From Phycomyces nitens (taxonomy: Eukaryota; Mucoromycota; Mucoromycetes; Mucorales; Phycomycetaceae), in contig JAHRBC010000001.1 of NCBI GenBank assembly GCA_022702545.1, positions 3,472,001-3,536,000 of the forward strand: DNA of 64,000 nt, given 5' to 3'. The position numbers and the translations under genes were made by a program. The notes below the pieces were generated by a model that ran no database searches, was not told where the DNA came from, and saw only the letters and a list, made by a program, of their open reading frames with translations. Of the stretch, positions 23,942-36,213 are shown in pieces (the first letter of the stretch is position 1; each line of letters opens with the position of its first letter).

Positions 23942-26900
23942 CAACTGGGATTCACAAGCAGCTATAAATATAGGATGATTAGAATGTAATACATAGTGCA
24001 CTTACTAGTCATTTTTAATAAATATATCCATATTTTTTTGAAGTTTATTGAAATAACCTATAGCCTAATAATTATTTATTTTACTTGTGTATAAATACAT
24101 TAGCAAAATAAGTAATTATAGCAATAAATGAGTTTGTCCTGGATATTGGTGAATTAATGGTCATAACATCATGTAATATAGAGATACCTAATACTACTTG
24201 GTTTTACACTACTATATTAGATTTTTACTTGTGCATTCTCGACTTTCTTCTAAATATTTATGCTATAGAGAAAAATGTGTACTATAAGCTTTTGTTTATC
24301 GTGTTGATTTTTGGCTTTATGAAGCAAGACAAACTCATGCATTATGTACGGTTATAATAAATAGAGGATAGGAAAAACCAAAATACAATAAAAAAAATAA
24401 TTGGCTATTCAATTATGCTTTTCAGCTATTATATGCAATGTACCCACAAGGTAAATATTAACCTGCTGCTTTTAGATAGGCTTCAAATAAGGTGTGTTTA
24501 ATTTGTAGAGAGCAATGTATTATGGAAAGATACCTGTTTTTGTTCTTTTCGAGTAAAATAATATTTTAAATCACATGCCATATACTTTTATAATCATTTG
24601 GCTAGTAACAAATAAATTATTTGACTCTGTTTCTCTCCTAGAAAACCAATGTTTATCTATGAACCTGTAAATTAGTTAAAGTCCTTAACACTAATATAAA
24701 GTTTTATATAATAGTCAAGCAGATTAATATTTACTTATACTTGATATTTCTATTAATATCTCTGGGTACATATTGCATCTGATAATAAAAATTGCAATTT
24801 AATTTCTCCTTGGAAAACTTCCGTATATTTTAGGTATTTAATATCTGCCTAGCAATTATTATTTGCTTTAATAATTGTCTTGATTTTAGCTTATTATGTG
24901 TACATATAAGTATATAAGTATCATTTCTTTTTACAACACGTACAATGCACAGAGTACTTAGGCCAAGTATATTATATGTTTCTGTTGTACTTTACTAAGA
25001 CAATCGTGTACTCAAGCACTGTGTTTTATTGTAACCGCCAATATTATCTTCTCAGTCAGATTCATACATGAGCTTGTTTACCGCCATATTAAACTTGAGG
25101 TGTGCATACATCTAATAGGATGAGAGTTTTTAATTTGAAAATCATGCAGTGTTTGTTATATGAGTAGGTCGGCTTGTCTTATTTGTGGTATAACCTCACC
25201 AAAACAGAACATCTTTTTCTAATAATAAAACTTTATGTATTATTGAGATGGAAAGTTTCCTTGGCCAAAAATGCATAGTTATACATATTATATTAATCTA
25301 CATTTTCTGTCAATAGATAGACATTTTGATAAAGAAAATATCTATTAGAAATATTGAATTTTTTAGCAAAGTAAAACATGCTTTTATAGCAAGTTTCTAC
25401 CTCTTTATACTCTTTTAATACCTTCCATACATTATTCTTTAGATATTAAATAGGATTCAGCCAAGGTATATATTCCAAAGCTATGTTTTAATGGACATAC
25501 AGACTACGGATACTCTAGTTCTTTTTTTACCTTGACATTAATTTCGAGTCAATTATATTTTTATCCGACTGAATGCAACATAGATACAAGTACAGTACTA
25601 GATTATAAAGCAAGTAATACATTTTTTTAGTGAAAAACTCTTTTTATCATTAATAAATTTCTGTTATGGCTTATAAAGTATGACAAAGAGTAATATGGAA
25701 GAATATCACTTTAGAAAAGATATACTAGCCCTTGGATATTATTAAGATAAAATTGTATTTTATAATCTTGTAGTATACACAAGTACATCTTATATTTATT
25801 TGAGATATATATGAGATATAATTGCTCTTGAAACTTGTATAATTATGTGATATATTCTAGCCTATTAATATTTTACTAAGATTATTTTTTTAGATTAAAT
25901 ATACTTTATTAAACTATCTTATATATAATATATGTAAATACATATAAATGAATTTGAAATGGCATTTTACTATCTATTTAACCAAGCCCTAATATTTATC
26001 CAGGAAATCGTATCTGTTTGTGAATTATTAAGGATGCTACTCTCTTTAATTTCCTATAAAAATGATATCTACAAATAATATTAAGATGAATTATTGAAAC
26101 GGATACATTTTGATAAAAAAAATTACATAAAAATATATATTAAATCAATACAGTGGTAAACATTTATGTTCAAGTGTTTAATAAAATATTTTCTTGTTAA
26201 AGCTAGATTTTGGTTCTTTGAGGTGTTTTGGTAATACTGCTTGATTTAAATCTTCTAAGATTAATAACCCACTTTATACTTTGGCACAATCTTTGGAAAA
26301 ATATTGACATGTGTTTTTAAAGTATAGTATTGCAAGAATTGATTATATAAAGTTTATAAAATAGACCAAGTCATAATACTAGTTATTAGAAATACAATAC
26401 TATGTACGCTAAGTTTTGTGTATGGTGGTCTATATTGGTACTGCTTATTTAAATAGGTGATTTGAGAATTTTCTGGGAAATATTGTACCTTTATTATTAT
26501 AACGTTTAGTTTTGTTATCATTCATTTCTTTTGTAATATTCCTCACTCTTAATTGACCGTGGATTGTTAGATATTGAGCAAGTAAATATAACGTATTTAA
26601 GGCTTTTGTCATACCCTAGTTTAATATTGCTCATATATAATTCATTAGTTTTGATATTCTCAATAATGAACAGCTGCCATGCACACTGTAAAGGTAATTG
26701 GTATTCATTATTTCCAAGATAATTAAGCAACTATTGCCTGATTATGGTGTAAAGATCAATTATATTCACAAAACTTGATCTTCCTCTGTTGTGAGCAAAC
26801 AAGAGCAGCCATGTTTCCGAAAAGATGTTTCTGTCGAGGTAATCAACTATTGTGATTTTTGAAAACTTGATATATATATAGGTCTCTATACAGATAATAG

Positions 26901-27838
26901 TGACGATTGTTTATCATTATTAGTTAGCTGAATGGGGACACTATAAAAGAGTCCCTTGTTTTTGGATCTTTGTATTGGGTAAAATATGTATTATATACTT
27001 GTATTTGCTTCTGAATCTAGCCGGCTGGAATAAATTTTAATATACAAGCTTCATCAAATGAAAGGAAAGTATGTAATTGGCCTTTGTATAAGTAGAAATC
27101 TTAGACCACTTTAGGTTGTTTATTAAACATATACACCAAGGAATGTATCTATTAAAGATAGTAGGTTTGAATATGTAAATATATAATCTTGAATAAATCA
27201 ATTGTTGGTAATTAATGAACTCAAATAATATGTGTATAATGAGCCGACCATAATTACTGTCCTTGTTGAAACTTTTTATGTGATATGTGGTCACAAGCAT
27301 TGTTTCACTAATTCGACAGTGCTTGGATCACAAAATTAATTCTAAAGCAATAACATAGTTTGCAGCCTACTTAATTACTCGAGATCATACTACACCTGGA
27401 TCAGTTAGTTTAAGGTCCAAATACCAGCTCTCTATATTTTTAATAAAGCAAAGATATTCTGGGAAAAGTAGCTTTCTGATTCTTCGAACATAACACCCAC
27501 TCTTACGATACTATTCTCCCATCATACGATACTATTTTCTTTAATAATTAGCCATAATTTGACCAAGGGTATATAACTTTTCTAATGTTTTTAAAGAAAA
27601 CCCTCTTTTCTGTTTTCAAAGATGATATACTCAGTAGTTTATTACAATATTATGAGAAGATACATATAAATGAATCTTGTTTTTCGTTTGAACTTCATTA
27701 ATGATATATAATTTAGTACCCAAATTCAATCATCGATTGTGACTGCTGACGACATAAGAAAGACAGAGGAAAAAGGGCACCTATTGCTCCTAAAAATATC
27801 CTGCGGGTGTTGGAAAATTACGCTGTAAAGTCCATACT
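23942..27838. other. Gene-poor AT-rich region
   Basis: About 3.9 kb with A/T-dominated sequence and only chance-length open frames (longest about 87 codons, no ATG or domain evidence). No RNA gene or transposon recognised. The last about 100 bp are less AT-rich and form the WDR91 promoter and leader. Confidence 0.55.
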
Positions 27839-30800
27839 ATGAATTCGTTGGTCCAAGTGGATGAGCTTGTCAAGGAGTATCTCTTGGTAAGCAAGGCATC
27901 TACCGCACTCTGTTTGTGTGTCTCGCACGACGGTCGCTCTATATAACAATAAAACTACTTGATACTCAGTAATGAGAACAGCATTTCTCATCTATTCTCT
28001 CGCTTGGCTCAACGCATTGGATTAGTTTAGAGGATTCACAAACACATTTCGGGCTCTTGAGACAGAAAGCCGTCTCGATAAAGACAAAGGATTTCAGGTA
28101 AGCACTTAATAAATGAACTGTTCAGTGGCTATCGTCTTGGTTGTTTTTACCCCTGGGGTGTCACAGCCCAAAAGAGACAAAAAAATGAAAAAGTATCTCA
28201 ATGCCCGGTCCTTATTATTATCTTTATGAAATTCCAATACTGGATCTTCTAGGTGGATAAGATTGTAGAAGAATTGATTGGATATGTTGTCCATGGGGAC
28301 GTTGTTTATATGCTCGACTATTATCGATATCTCGACGTACGCTTCTTTTCCCGGCTGGACAGTCGTTTTCAGAGAACCGTCAAGAAGTTTGAGCTTTGTC
28401 TTTTGCGGCATTATTTGGTACACGGTAAAATTAATATCTGAGTTTAGACAGGTCGGGTGGTATTATTTCTACAAAGAATGGTATCTTGTCATTGAATCGT
28501 TGGATCTTAATTGTATTACGTTTCTCTTTATTGGATACTATGTTAGCTATACAGCACAAGAAGAAAGACAAGGTTATCGAGTTCTTTGATCAATTTGGGC
28601 CAGAATTACATGGCAAACCAGAATGGTCACAATGGTTTGGTAAGTGTTGGATTTAGGGTATTAATAATAGTGAATTATGTTCTGATAAAGTGGGGTAAAC
28701 TAAATGTGATTATTATTATTATTATTGGCTTGTATATGTTCTAGCCTTGCCTTATGTGAAGCAACCAGCAACAGACCCTACTTTCGAGACATTCTTTTCA
28801 AAACAATGGGTAGATAACTATACAATCTCCCTACACAATTTTCTGGCAACCACATTTCAAAACATGCGTAAGTTAAAAGGGGTAAATGCTTGTAAAACAA
28901 CTTTGCTAATTTTTTCAAATATTTTGCACCCTTTAAATAGCCCTTCCGAGCCTTTTGTCCTTTAACATTGAACGAATCCAGCGCAAGGCGCAGCAGGCTG
29001 AAATAGAAAGCTTGAAAAGCTCTGTCGATAATCTAAAGGCAACAGTAGATGCACGAGAGAACGAAATTGCAAAATTGAAACATGAAGTATGTGAAATTAA
29101 CAAGTAAATACCAAAATAAAATATTGATTTGATGGTGATCTTGATAGGTAGCAGAAACACGACGAGAAATGACTGATGGAATTACGTTGATCCGTCGCCG
29201 TGCAGCATCAATGACAACAGACGCAAGAGTTAATGGTACAAAAACCAAAGTAGGCTCCCAAGAGAAAAAGAATGAAAAGACAATACCAAAAGAGGCCATC
29301 ATAGAGATTGTACCGGAACAGCGTGATACGGTAGACAAAGTCAATTCTATGGGAGACGAAGAGCCTTTTGTGATTGTTAGTCAGGTAAGCGTAAAATACT
29401 ACAAGTATAAATAAGGAAGAGGCTAATAGCAATATTAGGAAGAGTTCTCTGAGCATGCATCTGCAATCACACATGCAAAGTTCTCAACAGAGGGTAATCT
29501 CATTGCAAGCTGTGATATGGATAATATTGTTCGGTAAGCCTAGGTATTTCAATATCTACATGTACATTTCTAATTTATATTGGAACATAGTATCTGGAGC
29601 TACAAAGGACAATCCTTCAATCCGCTCAAGGTCAACAATAATACTTCAAATGTACTGTCCATGGAGTGGGAGGCAAGATCGGATCGCTTTGTAAGCTGTG
29701 CTCTACAGATATATATATAAAAGATTATTGATCTTTATTGTAGCTCTTCTTAGGAACGGATATTGGCCAGATTAGAGTCTATAATATTGAGACCAAGTCG
29801 GTAGTCCAGGAGTTCACAATGGATGAGAAGTACCCATGGTGAGATTAACCTCTTAATAACCCAAGTCATTTTTTTAATCACACGCTTATGTTGGATTTCT
29901 AGGGTTACTAAACTGTCCTGTAGTCCAGTAGAGCCCATGTTTGTCTGTGCTGGATCATCAAACAAAGCATCTGCAGATAACACGCGTGATGGTGTGCTTG
30001 TTGCATGGAGTATGAAGACTATGGCCGCCATTGTATGTCTTATACAGACCAAATACATTGACTAAAGCATTCTAAATATTGTTATCTATTTATTTAGGGC
30101 ACGTTCCGGTTGGATTCCAATGAGACGTGCACAGATATTAATACCATCAAACTCAACCATAATGGCCAAATGCTAGTCGCTGGCGATAATGATGGATTTA
30201 TGAAGATCTTTGGTAAGTTTTGGTATAAAGATAAGCTAAATTAATACTAACATTTACAATACAGATGTTCGAAGTATGAAATCTATTATGGAATGGAAAA
30301 CATCTTCAGGACAGCCAGCATGCATGGCACAGTTTAGCTTTGATGAGAACTCGATATACACTGTAGACCACAGTGGACAGGTAATATAAATCAATTGCAC
30401 TTCCTGAAATTAACATACATATTTAGCTATCCCAATGGTCAATTCATAAACCTGGAGATAGTCTGTCCAATTCCTCCTTACAAGGATTTCCTCCACCGGC
30501 AGCCTTTAACTCTCATAAAACAACAACACATTCTGATCCATTTATCACCTCTCCTACCTCAGCTACCTTGCCTCCCACTTCTTTGCAATCCATTACCGCC
30601 AATATTGCTGCCTCTCCCTCTCTTCCTGCTACCAACATTTTACCGCCTCGTCCAAAATCAAACCCTTCTACTTCTTCCCTTTCTCGGCTATCTATTTCTT
30701 CAAACAGATCCGGACGTCTTCCTATGATTACTCTCGATGATAGTATCACCCAGTCTTTGCTTTCATTCTCACCACGATCACAAATGGTAGCATTCAGTGC

Positions 30801-31128
30801 AGATACAGAATACGTACTATGTGCATCTTCTGCTTTTGGTAGACGTACATCAAACTCCCCTCGGCCATCGTCTTCTACTTCGTCACTATTTTCTATGAGA
30901 TCCGAACGCAACAACTATAGCTCTAACAGTTCGTCTGCTACATCTACAAACTCTGGAACTACACAAGGCAGTATCTATCAAGTATCAGATGGCCAAACAG
31001 TTCTTCAATTTGGACAACAACCTGCATACCAAAAAATTACAACTGTGGACTGGACAAATTCATCAAACGCTTGTCTTTTGGGCAACACGGATGGAAGTGT
31101 CAAAGTAACCAATTTGATCAAAGTATAA
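27839..31128 (+). CDS. WDR91: WDR91 homologue (N-terminal helical module, coiled coil, WD40 domain)
   Basis: Fourteen exons: 27839-27886, 28026-28097, 28253-28424, 28547-28639, 28745-28867, 28941-29086, 29148-29384, 29439-29533, 29591-29690, 29744-29838, 29903-30032, 30098-30212, 30265-30380 and 30427-31128, giving 747 aa. The N-terminus (VDELVKEYLLFRGFTNTFRAL, then KGFQVDKIVEEL) and the blocks PEWSQWFALPYVKQP and FSKQWVDNYTISLHNFLAT closely follow metazoan WDR91. A coiled coil follows (about residues 190-240). The PFVIVSQEEFSEHAS segment precedes the WD40 blades, which include LIASCDMDNIVRIWS and LVAGDNDGFMKIFD. The last exon has a long Ser/Thr/Pro-rich insert and ends ACLLGNTDGSVKVTNL. In animals WDR91 acts on endosomes, lowering PI3P during early-to-late conversion with Rab7. 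Conservation of that role here is inferred. Convergent with the next gene. Confidence 0.92.
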
Positions 31129-31351
31129 ACCTCAATTCATACCTTATACATCTTTATTTTCTTTCCCTCACTCTCCTTTTCATTCTCGCTCCTTCCCCTT
31201 ATTGACATTCGTTTTATAAATTGCTATTATTGATGATAAACAAAATACTATAAGCCCAAAAAAGCGACATTTTAAACACAAGGATACAAATATCTTGAGG
31301 TTGTGATTTTATTAATACTCTAAAGGACATTCCTAACATTTGTCAAGATGC

Positions 31352-32509
31352 TTATGCATACTCCTCATCACTATCTTCATAAACTACTCCTTCTTCTTCT
31401 TCTGCTTCATACACAGGTAAGCTTAGGGAGTCAGCAGTCTTGATCATTAAAGATCTAATGTTCTCTGCTCCACCCTGAGTTTCTTTTACAATACTGGATA
31501 TGCATCCCAATAAGTTATCTAGAGCCTGTATCTCATTCAGCATAGTTGAAGCAATCTTCACTGAACTAATGGTTGTATATTAATATCATATAAAAGTTTA
31601 ATTGTACCCTTTCTATTCTTTTACTGCTATACTTACTAACAAGAACCAGTATGGAAATCCATATAAGTAGATTTTATCGCACGCACAATTTCTTTTTGGA
31701 GGTCCTTTTTCTTGAGATCTAATGGCAATGGTTCTCTGAAAAATATATAAAGATGTTAGGCTCGTCAGTTTTATAATTCTTCTATATACCTTTTCTTCTT
31801 GTAAACGTCTTTTCCTAGTAGTCTTGGCATTTTATCCATTACACGCATATCGGCCATAAATTCGCCATACTGTTCCATGAGCACCTTTCTCTTTTCTGGT
31901 GTTGGGTAATCTTTTTTCAACTTTGTAAGACCAATAACCTTATGGATACCCTTGATATGTTTTGAAATTAACAAGTCTTTGACTGGCTTTGTAGGCTCTT
32001 TTGTAAAAAGACATCTTTGTGTACCAGGTGCTTGTATCGAGTGTTTCAAAAGTCTAAAAATATAAAGTATATTTAACAATCGTTTATATAAAGCCTTCCT
32101 TAAATTTACTACTGAACATACATGCGTGATGGATTACTCTTGATTTGATCAACTGGCTCGAATACATTGATTGTCAGCCAGACATTTCTTACACTATCTT
32201 GGTTTTTGGCCGATTCGTGTTTATATAGTGCTTTTACTGCCTTTTTTGCCTAAATAATCAACAGTCGTATTAGATATATTTTTGTTGCTTTAGCCAAGTA
32301 TTACGAAGATCTAGTAATTCAAAAAAGAACTTTACTTTGCTTTCGTTAATGACTAAACTCATAATTTCGTTTATGCCTGGTAATCTATGCGGAATCAAAT
32401 GCAATAAAAATGAGATGTTAAAAGTGAATTAAACCAAGCCTTCACCAAGGTTAACAAGTCACATAGTATCGTGTTCCTGTGGAGCGGCATAAAAACTGTG
32501 ATTTTCCAT
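31352..32509 (-). CDS. Ribosomal L1-domain protein (RSL1D1/UTP30-like), ribosome biogenesis
   Basis: Exons in order: 32463-32509, 32336-32384, 32122-32249, 31790-32053, 31637-31735 and 31352-31565, about 267 aa. It reads ESKAKKAVKALYKHE, then VWLTINVFEPVDQIKSNPSR and QRCLFTKEPTKPVKDLL. It continues HKVIGLTKLKKDYPTPEKRK, FMADMRVMDKMPRLLGKDVY and a YSVKIAST strand. These match the L1-fold region of RSL1D1/UTP30/CIC1 proteins (the FLADDR-like and LPKLLGK-like motifs are diagnostic). The tail is acidic (EEEEGVVYEDSDEEYA). The junction at 31636/31566 needs the donor GTAAGT one codon past an earlier GT, which keeps the frame open. Probable nucleolar pre-ribosome factor. The first exon is short and less certain. 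Confidence 0.86.
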
Positions 32510-33613
32510 GGTAAAATAAAAAAAGCTGTATCCATTATTAGTGTTACTTTTATAGCATATATTCTATTTTAAAAAATGGCAAAAAAATATATGCTTGAAC
32601 ATTTATTATAAATAAAGAGCTCTACTATCACTAATCCTAGGTGTACAATATTTTTATTTCCCCAGACTTCTCATGTGTAACTTGATATATAGATCAAACA
32701 TTTATATCTGGTCCTTAGTATTTCATGACGACATATACTGTAACTGTAACTACTATTCTTATTAACAATCTAGGCAGCAATCCTACTAATCAGAAACCCG
32801 TTCAGTCTTTCGATACGAAACAACGCCTCGTCAGTCTCGTTCAACAAATCTCCCATGGACATCCCCATCCTTTCCCGCATGCTCACTTTCTGCTCCCAAA
32901 AATACTTACAATTAATCTTCCTCTCCATAAAAATAAAAACCAAAAATAGTTTATAACTCTTGAAAACCCCTTACAAGAAAACAATATTTCTACTCATCTG
33001 CATAGCTGCTTTTCCAAAAACATACATTGTCAAATTAGAAAAAAAACGGGTACGAGTATTGTATAACTTATTTATTATTATACTTATTTTAATTCATACT
33101 TGGTGCTCTATTTAATGAGGTTAATTTTACCTTTATTATATCAGAAGATTTGCTATTAACTAGTATTATATGTGATCAATAATTTATCAGTATAAATATT
33201 GGCCAATTCTTAACTTCATATTTTCAAACTTTTATAAGAGATGGAATATATACAAGAAATTAAAGTATTGTGTGCATTTATTAGTGGTAAAACATTAGTC
33301 CCATATTTAACTATTTTGACTTGCATCATAAAATGCGTTTACAAAGCAAGTATCTATATTTCTCTCATAGAGTCTGCTAATATATATAATAGAGTAAATG
33401 GCTTAATGCAATTATTATAAGCAAGTTTTTTTACCTAGATTAAAGGATATATATCTGTTCTCGTAGACCGATTTCCAATTGAATATATTAGATTATAATT
33501 AATGTCAAAAATAAATGGTTCTTCTTATTCAAGCAATTAAGTTAATTAATACTACTAAAATATAAAAAATACATTTGCTTTTGTCAGGTATATATATTTA
33601 TATGAAGACAATC
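32510..33613. other. AT-rich intergenic region
   Basis: No gene recognised. An open frame at 32725-32949 is proline/histidine-rich but has no recognised domain or partner exon. I treat it as chance. Confidence 0.5.
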
Positions 33614-33942
33614 TGTCAGAGCCGACATCACAAATAAAATAAAATCCAAAGAATCAGATATTTAATTGGTAATATTTTTAAAGTATATCCTTACTATTAT
33701 ACCAACTCGTTCTATTTATCTCAACCAAGATATATTTTGTTCTCATTGAGTAAGAAATAATCAATATATATTGAGTGAAAAATAATCAGTTAAGATAGTC
33801 TCCCTTGCAAAATCTCTATAAACTACAACGATTCTTATAAATTAAAAATCATACAATTCTCTATATTCAAAACTTATCCAAGTTGAGTATTAAGAAAATA
33901 CACCAAATTGAGACCTAAAAATATTGAAATAAAGAGCTGTCA
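33614..33942 (+). repeat. LTR-like repeat, copy A
   Basis: About 330 bp that aligns with 34355-34706: both begin TGTCAGAG, share AACCAAGATATATT/AACCAAGACATATT, a TATAAA-type element and CTACAA, and end near the segment GAGACCTA/GAGACTTT. Identity by eye is moderate (about 65-75%). The TG start, TATA and AATAAA-like signals fit a decayed LTR. No coding sequence of a retrotransposon lies between the copies. Confidence 0.5.
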
Positions 33943-34354
33943 GGTATCGATCTGGTATTTCTTTTCTGGCACTTGTAACTAAGTCGCAGAATCAATACCA
34001 CTGGGGATCGTCAAGTTTAGAGAATAGTTTTTAGATAGAATATGGATCCTTTTTATTGATACAAATCATTTTACTATTTATACAAAATATAATCAGATTT
34101 AAGGCTAAATGTATAGCTACGTTAATATGTCTTAGATAGTTATTATCCAGTAGGATATACTTAAGAGATATTCGTAATCTAAGACACTTGAGACATTTAG
34201 AAACATATAAAGGAAAACCAATCGGCAAGGTCTTGATCGTTTATCCAACAAGGTCAACCATTACTGGTTACCTATCAAGAGCCGATTTCGGTTACCGATG
34301 TCAACTCTGACAGATCATCCAAGGTCAGGAACGATAACATCTTCAGATTATCTA

Positions 34355-34706
34355 TGTCAGAGTTGACATAGCGAATAATAACCCAGGTAATCAGGTACCC
34401 AATCGGTAATGCTTTTAACATATGTCCTCAATGTTATACCGATTGGTTCCCCTTTTTGTAAAACCAAGACATATTCTCATCGCCTCTCATAAAGAGATAA
34501 CCAATGTGTCTTGAGTAAAAAGTAATTAGTTTAGATAGTTTCACTTATAAAATCTGTATAAATACTACAATGATTTGTATCAATAAAAAGGATTCAATTC
34601 TCTATATTCCTATTTATCCTAAACGCCCTAGTTGGTGGTGATCTATTGCAAAACTTATCTAAGTCAAGCATTAGCAAGATACACCCAGTCGAGACTTTGT
34701 CGGACA
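34355..34706 (+). repeat. LTR-like repeat, copy B
   Basis: Second copy of the 33614 repeat. It starts with the near-palindrome TGTCAGAGTTGACA, whose reverse complement appears about 50 bp upstream at about 34303. It has TATAAATAC and AATAAAAAGG motifs in promoter and polyadenylation-like positions and ends near TTTGTCGGACA. Could be a solo LTR or part of a nested insertion. Confidence 0.5.
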
Positions 34707-34850
34707 TTATTTTGATGAATCCGTAAAATCTGAAGATGATTAACCGCAGTACAATGTCTCTTCTTTTATGAAAATATCATATAATAACTACTGCGGATAA
34801 TGCGCAGTATTAGTTAGAGAACTATATAAGATAACCAAAGTCATAATAAT

Positions 34851-35107
34851 AAAAAGTATCTTTTATCCTCTCTTTGATTTTACGTATACTCCTGTTTCCC
34901 CAGTGGGATTGACCTTTTGGCTTTGTTATAGTAAAAGGAAGACCATCCCAGATCAGGAACGACAACTTGACACAAAAAAAAGATCGTGTCGTTTTGGATC
35001 TGGGTTGTTCTTCCAATGCTATAACACAGCCAATATTGGTCAAACCCACTGGGAATCGTAAACGAGGATAAAAGAGTAAAAAGAGGATAGAAGATAGATA
35101 CTTTTTA
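34851..35107. repeat. Foldback element (long imperfect inverted repeat)
   Basis: Left arm 34851-34973 and right arm 34986-35107 are imperfect reverse complements over about 120 bp each, separated by about 12 bp. Matching blocks include CCCAGTGGG/CCCACTGGG, GTTATAGTAAAAGGAAGA against TCTTCCAATGCTATAAC, and AAAAAGTATC/GATACTTTTT at the ends. The RNA or single strand would form one long hairpin. This fits a MITE or foldback transposon with no coding capacity. Confidence 0.75.
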
Positions 35108-35356
35108 TTCAATGAAATATTGTCCTCTTTTATATCTTTTCTAAACCCACTCAGCCATCATAAATGTCTGTTTCGGTTTCTAATCTACTTTTGTTATAAC
35201 TAATGTCTTCTAGGTCTTCAGAGAGCAAAAGGGAATCAATTCGGTCGTCGTTCTCAAAAGAGAACTCTGTGTAATTGTCATCCTGATTGGCTGACATTAA
35301 TTCAGGCACGACAATCGCCAAAAACCCGTGAAACGACCAGCAAATAAAAAAGTAAC

Positions 35357-35427
35357 TCTCCGACCGGGAATTGAACCCGGGTCTCCCGCGTGACAGGCGG
35401 GGATACTCACCACTATACTATCGAAGA
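35357..35427 (-). tRNA. tRNA-Asp (anticodon GUC)
   Basis: Minus-strand cloverleaf of 71 nt without intron: acceptor stem TCTTCGA/TCGGAGA, D-arm region with AGTATAGTGGTGAGTATC, anticodon loop CTGTCAC giving GUC at 35394-35392 (positions 34-36), and T-arm with GGTTCAATTCC (B box). A T6 run follows shortly downstream on the minus strand (near 35346-35351) as the RNA polymerase III terminator. Anticodon and sequence are the classic eukaryotic tRNA-Asp. CCA is not encoded, as expected. Confidence 0.97.
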
Positions 35428-35446
35428 TGATATATTTTGACACAAG

Positions 35447-36008
35447 TGTTGTAAAATTTTGTAGCAACGACCACTAACCCTCAATTTACTAAGTGACTTC
35501 GAAGTTTTTACCTTGGGACAGTCGAAGACGTCACCTTCCCTTGGGACATGCAAGGCATGACCCGATCTCTTGGAATCATTCGTCTACGTCAACAACACCG
35601 TTGAATTCTAAATGTTTTCCCCTTTTCTTTTCCTTTGATTTATATTTCCTTTTTCGTTTGCTTCCCACTGCATTGCACTTGTTCCTTTCGCACTTCTTGA
35701 TATTACTCCTTTTGTATACTTCCCGATAGTGCATTTCTCTCTTGATGTTTAGTTTCCTTTTTGTTTTCCTTTCGATTATTTCCTTTTGTGATTATGCCCG
35801 AAGAACTGTACACTCTTCTCAATAATCATCATTCAGCATAAGTTATATCTAGATTGTCACTACGTGCACAGTTGTCAATTAGTATAAAAGAGCTCCATTT
35901 TTTATTCAATAAAATACATTCAGTTTTCTCTCTATTTCTTTTGAACATCGTCCCTGAACTTGAGCTATTGTCCTGCGGGAAATACTAAGTTGCACACTGT
36001 TAGGATCT
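35447..36008. repeat. Candidate solo LTR inserted next to the tRNA-Asp gene
   Basis: A segment of about 560 bp starting TGTTGTAAAA lies 19 bp upstream of the tRNA 5' end. It is flanked by the 5-bp direct repeat ACAAG (35442-35446 and 36009-36013), possibly a target-site duplication. Inside, near its right end, is TATAAAAGAGCTCC followed by AATAAAATAC, an LTR-like promoter and polyA arrangement. The right boundary does not end in CA, so boundaries are tentative. Nearness to a Pol III gene resembles tRNA-targeting LTR retrotransposons of the Ty3 type (inference). Confidence 0.45.
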
Positions 36009-36024
36009 ACAAGTACTGTCTCAT

Positions 36025-36213
36025 CGTTTGTCTGTTGTCCGTTTGTTCGTTTGTCCGTTTGTCCGTTTGTCTGTTTGTCCGTTTGTCCGTTTGTCTGTTT
36101 GTCCGTTTGTCCGTTTGTCCGTTGTCCGTTTGTCCGTTTGTCCGTTTGTCCGTTGTCCGTTTACCTGTCCGTTTGCCTGTCCGTTTGCCTGTCCGTTTGC
36201 CTGTTTACTGTCT
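36025..36213. repeat. Octamer minisatellite (GTCCGTTT)n
   Basis: About 190 bp of tandem, imperfect GTCCGTTT units, with GTCTGTTT and GCCTGTCC variants towards the right. Both strands stay open through the repeat, explaining several long but meaningless frames (Val-Arg-Leu-Ser-Val-Cys on one strand, Gln/Asn/Gly/Lys/Arg-rich on the other). Confidence 0.9.

Noticed and set aside
25000..27500. Several short frames in the AT-rich desert
   Set aside because: All lack ATG plus domain or splice evidence. Amino-acid content is Ile/Tyr/Asn/Lys-heavy as expected from A/T composition.
14742..27838. CRISPR array or bacterial-type operon
   Set aside because: No regularly spaced short repeats with unique spacers and no bacterial ribosome-binding pattern. 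All genes have spliceosomal introns, so the DNA is eukaryotic.
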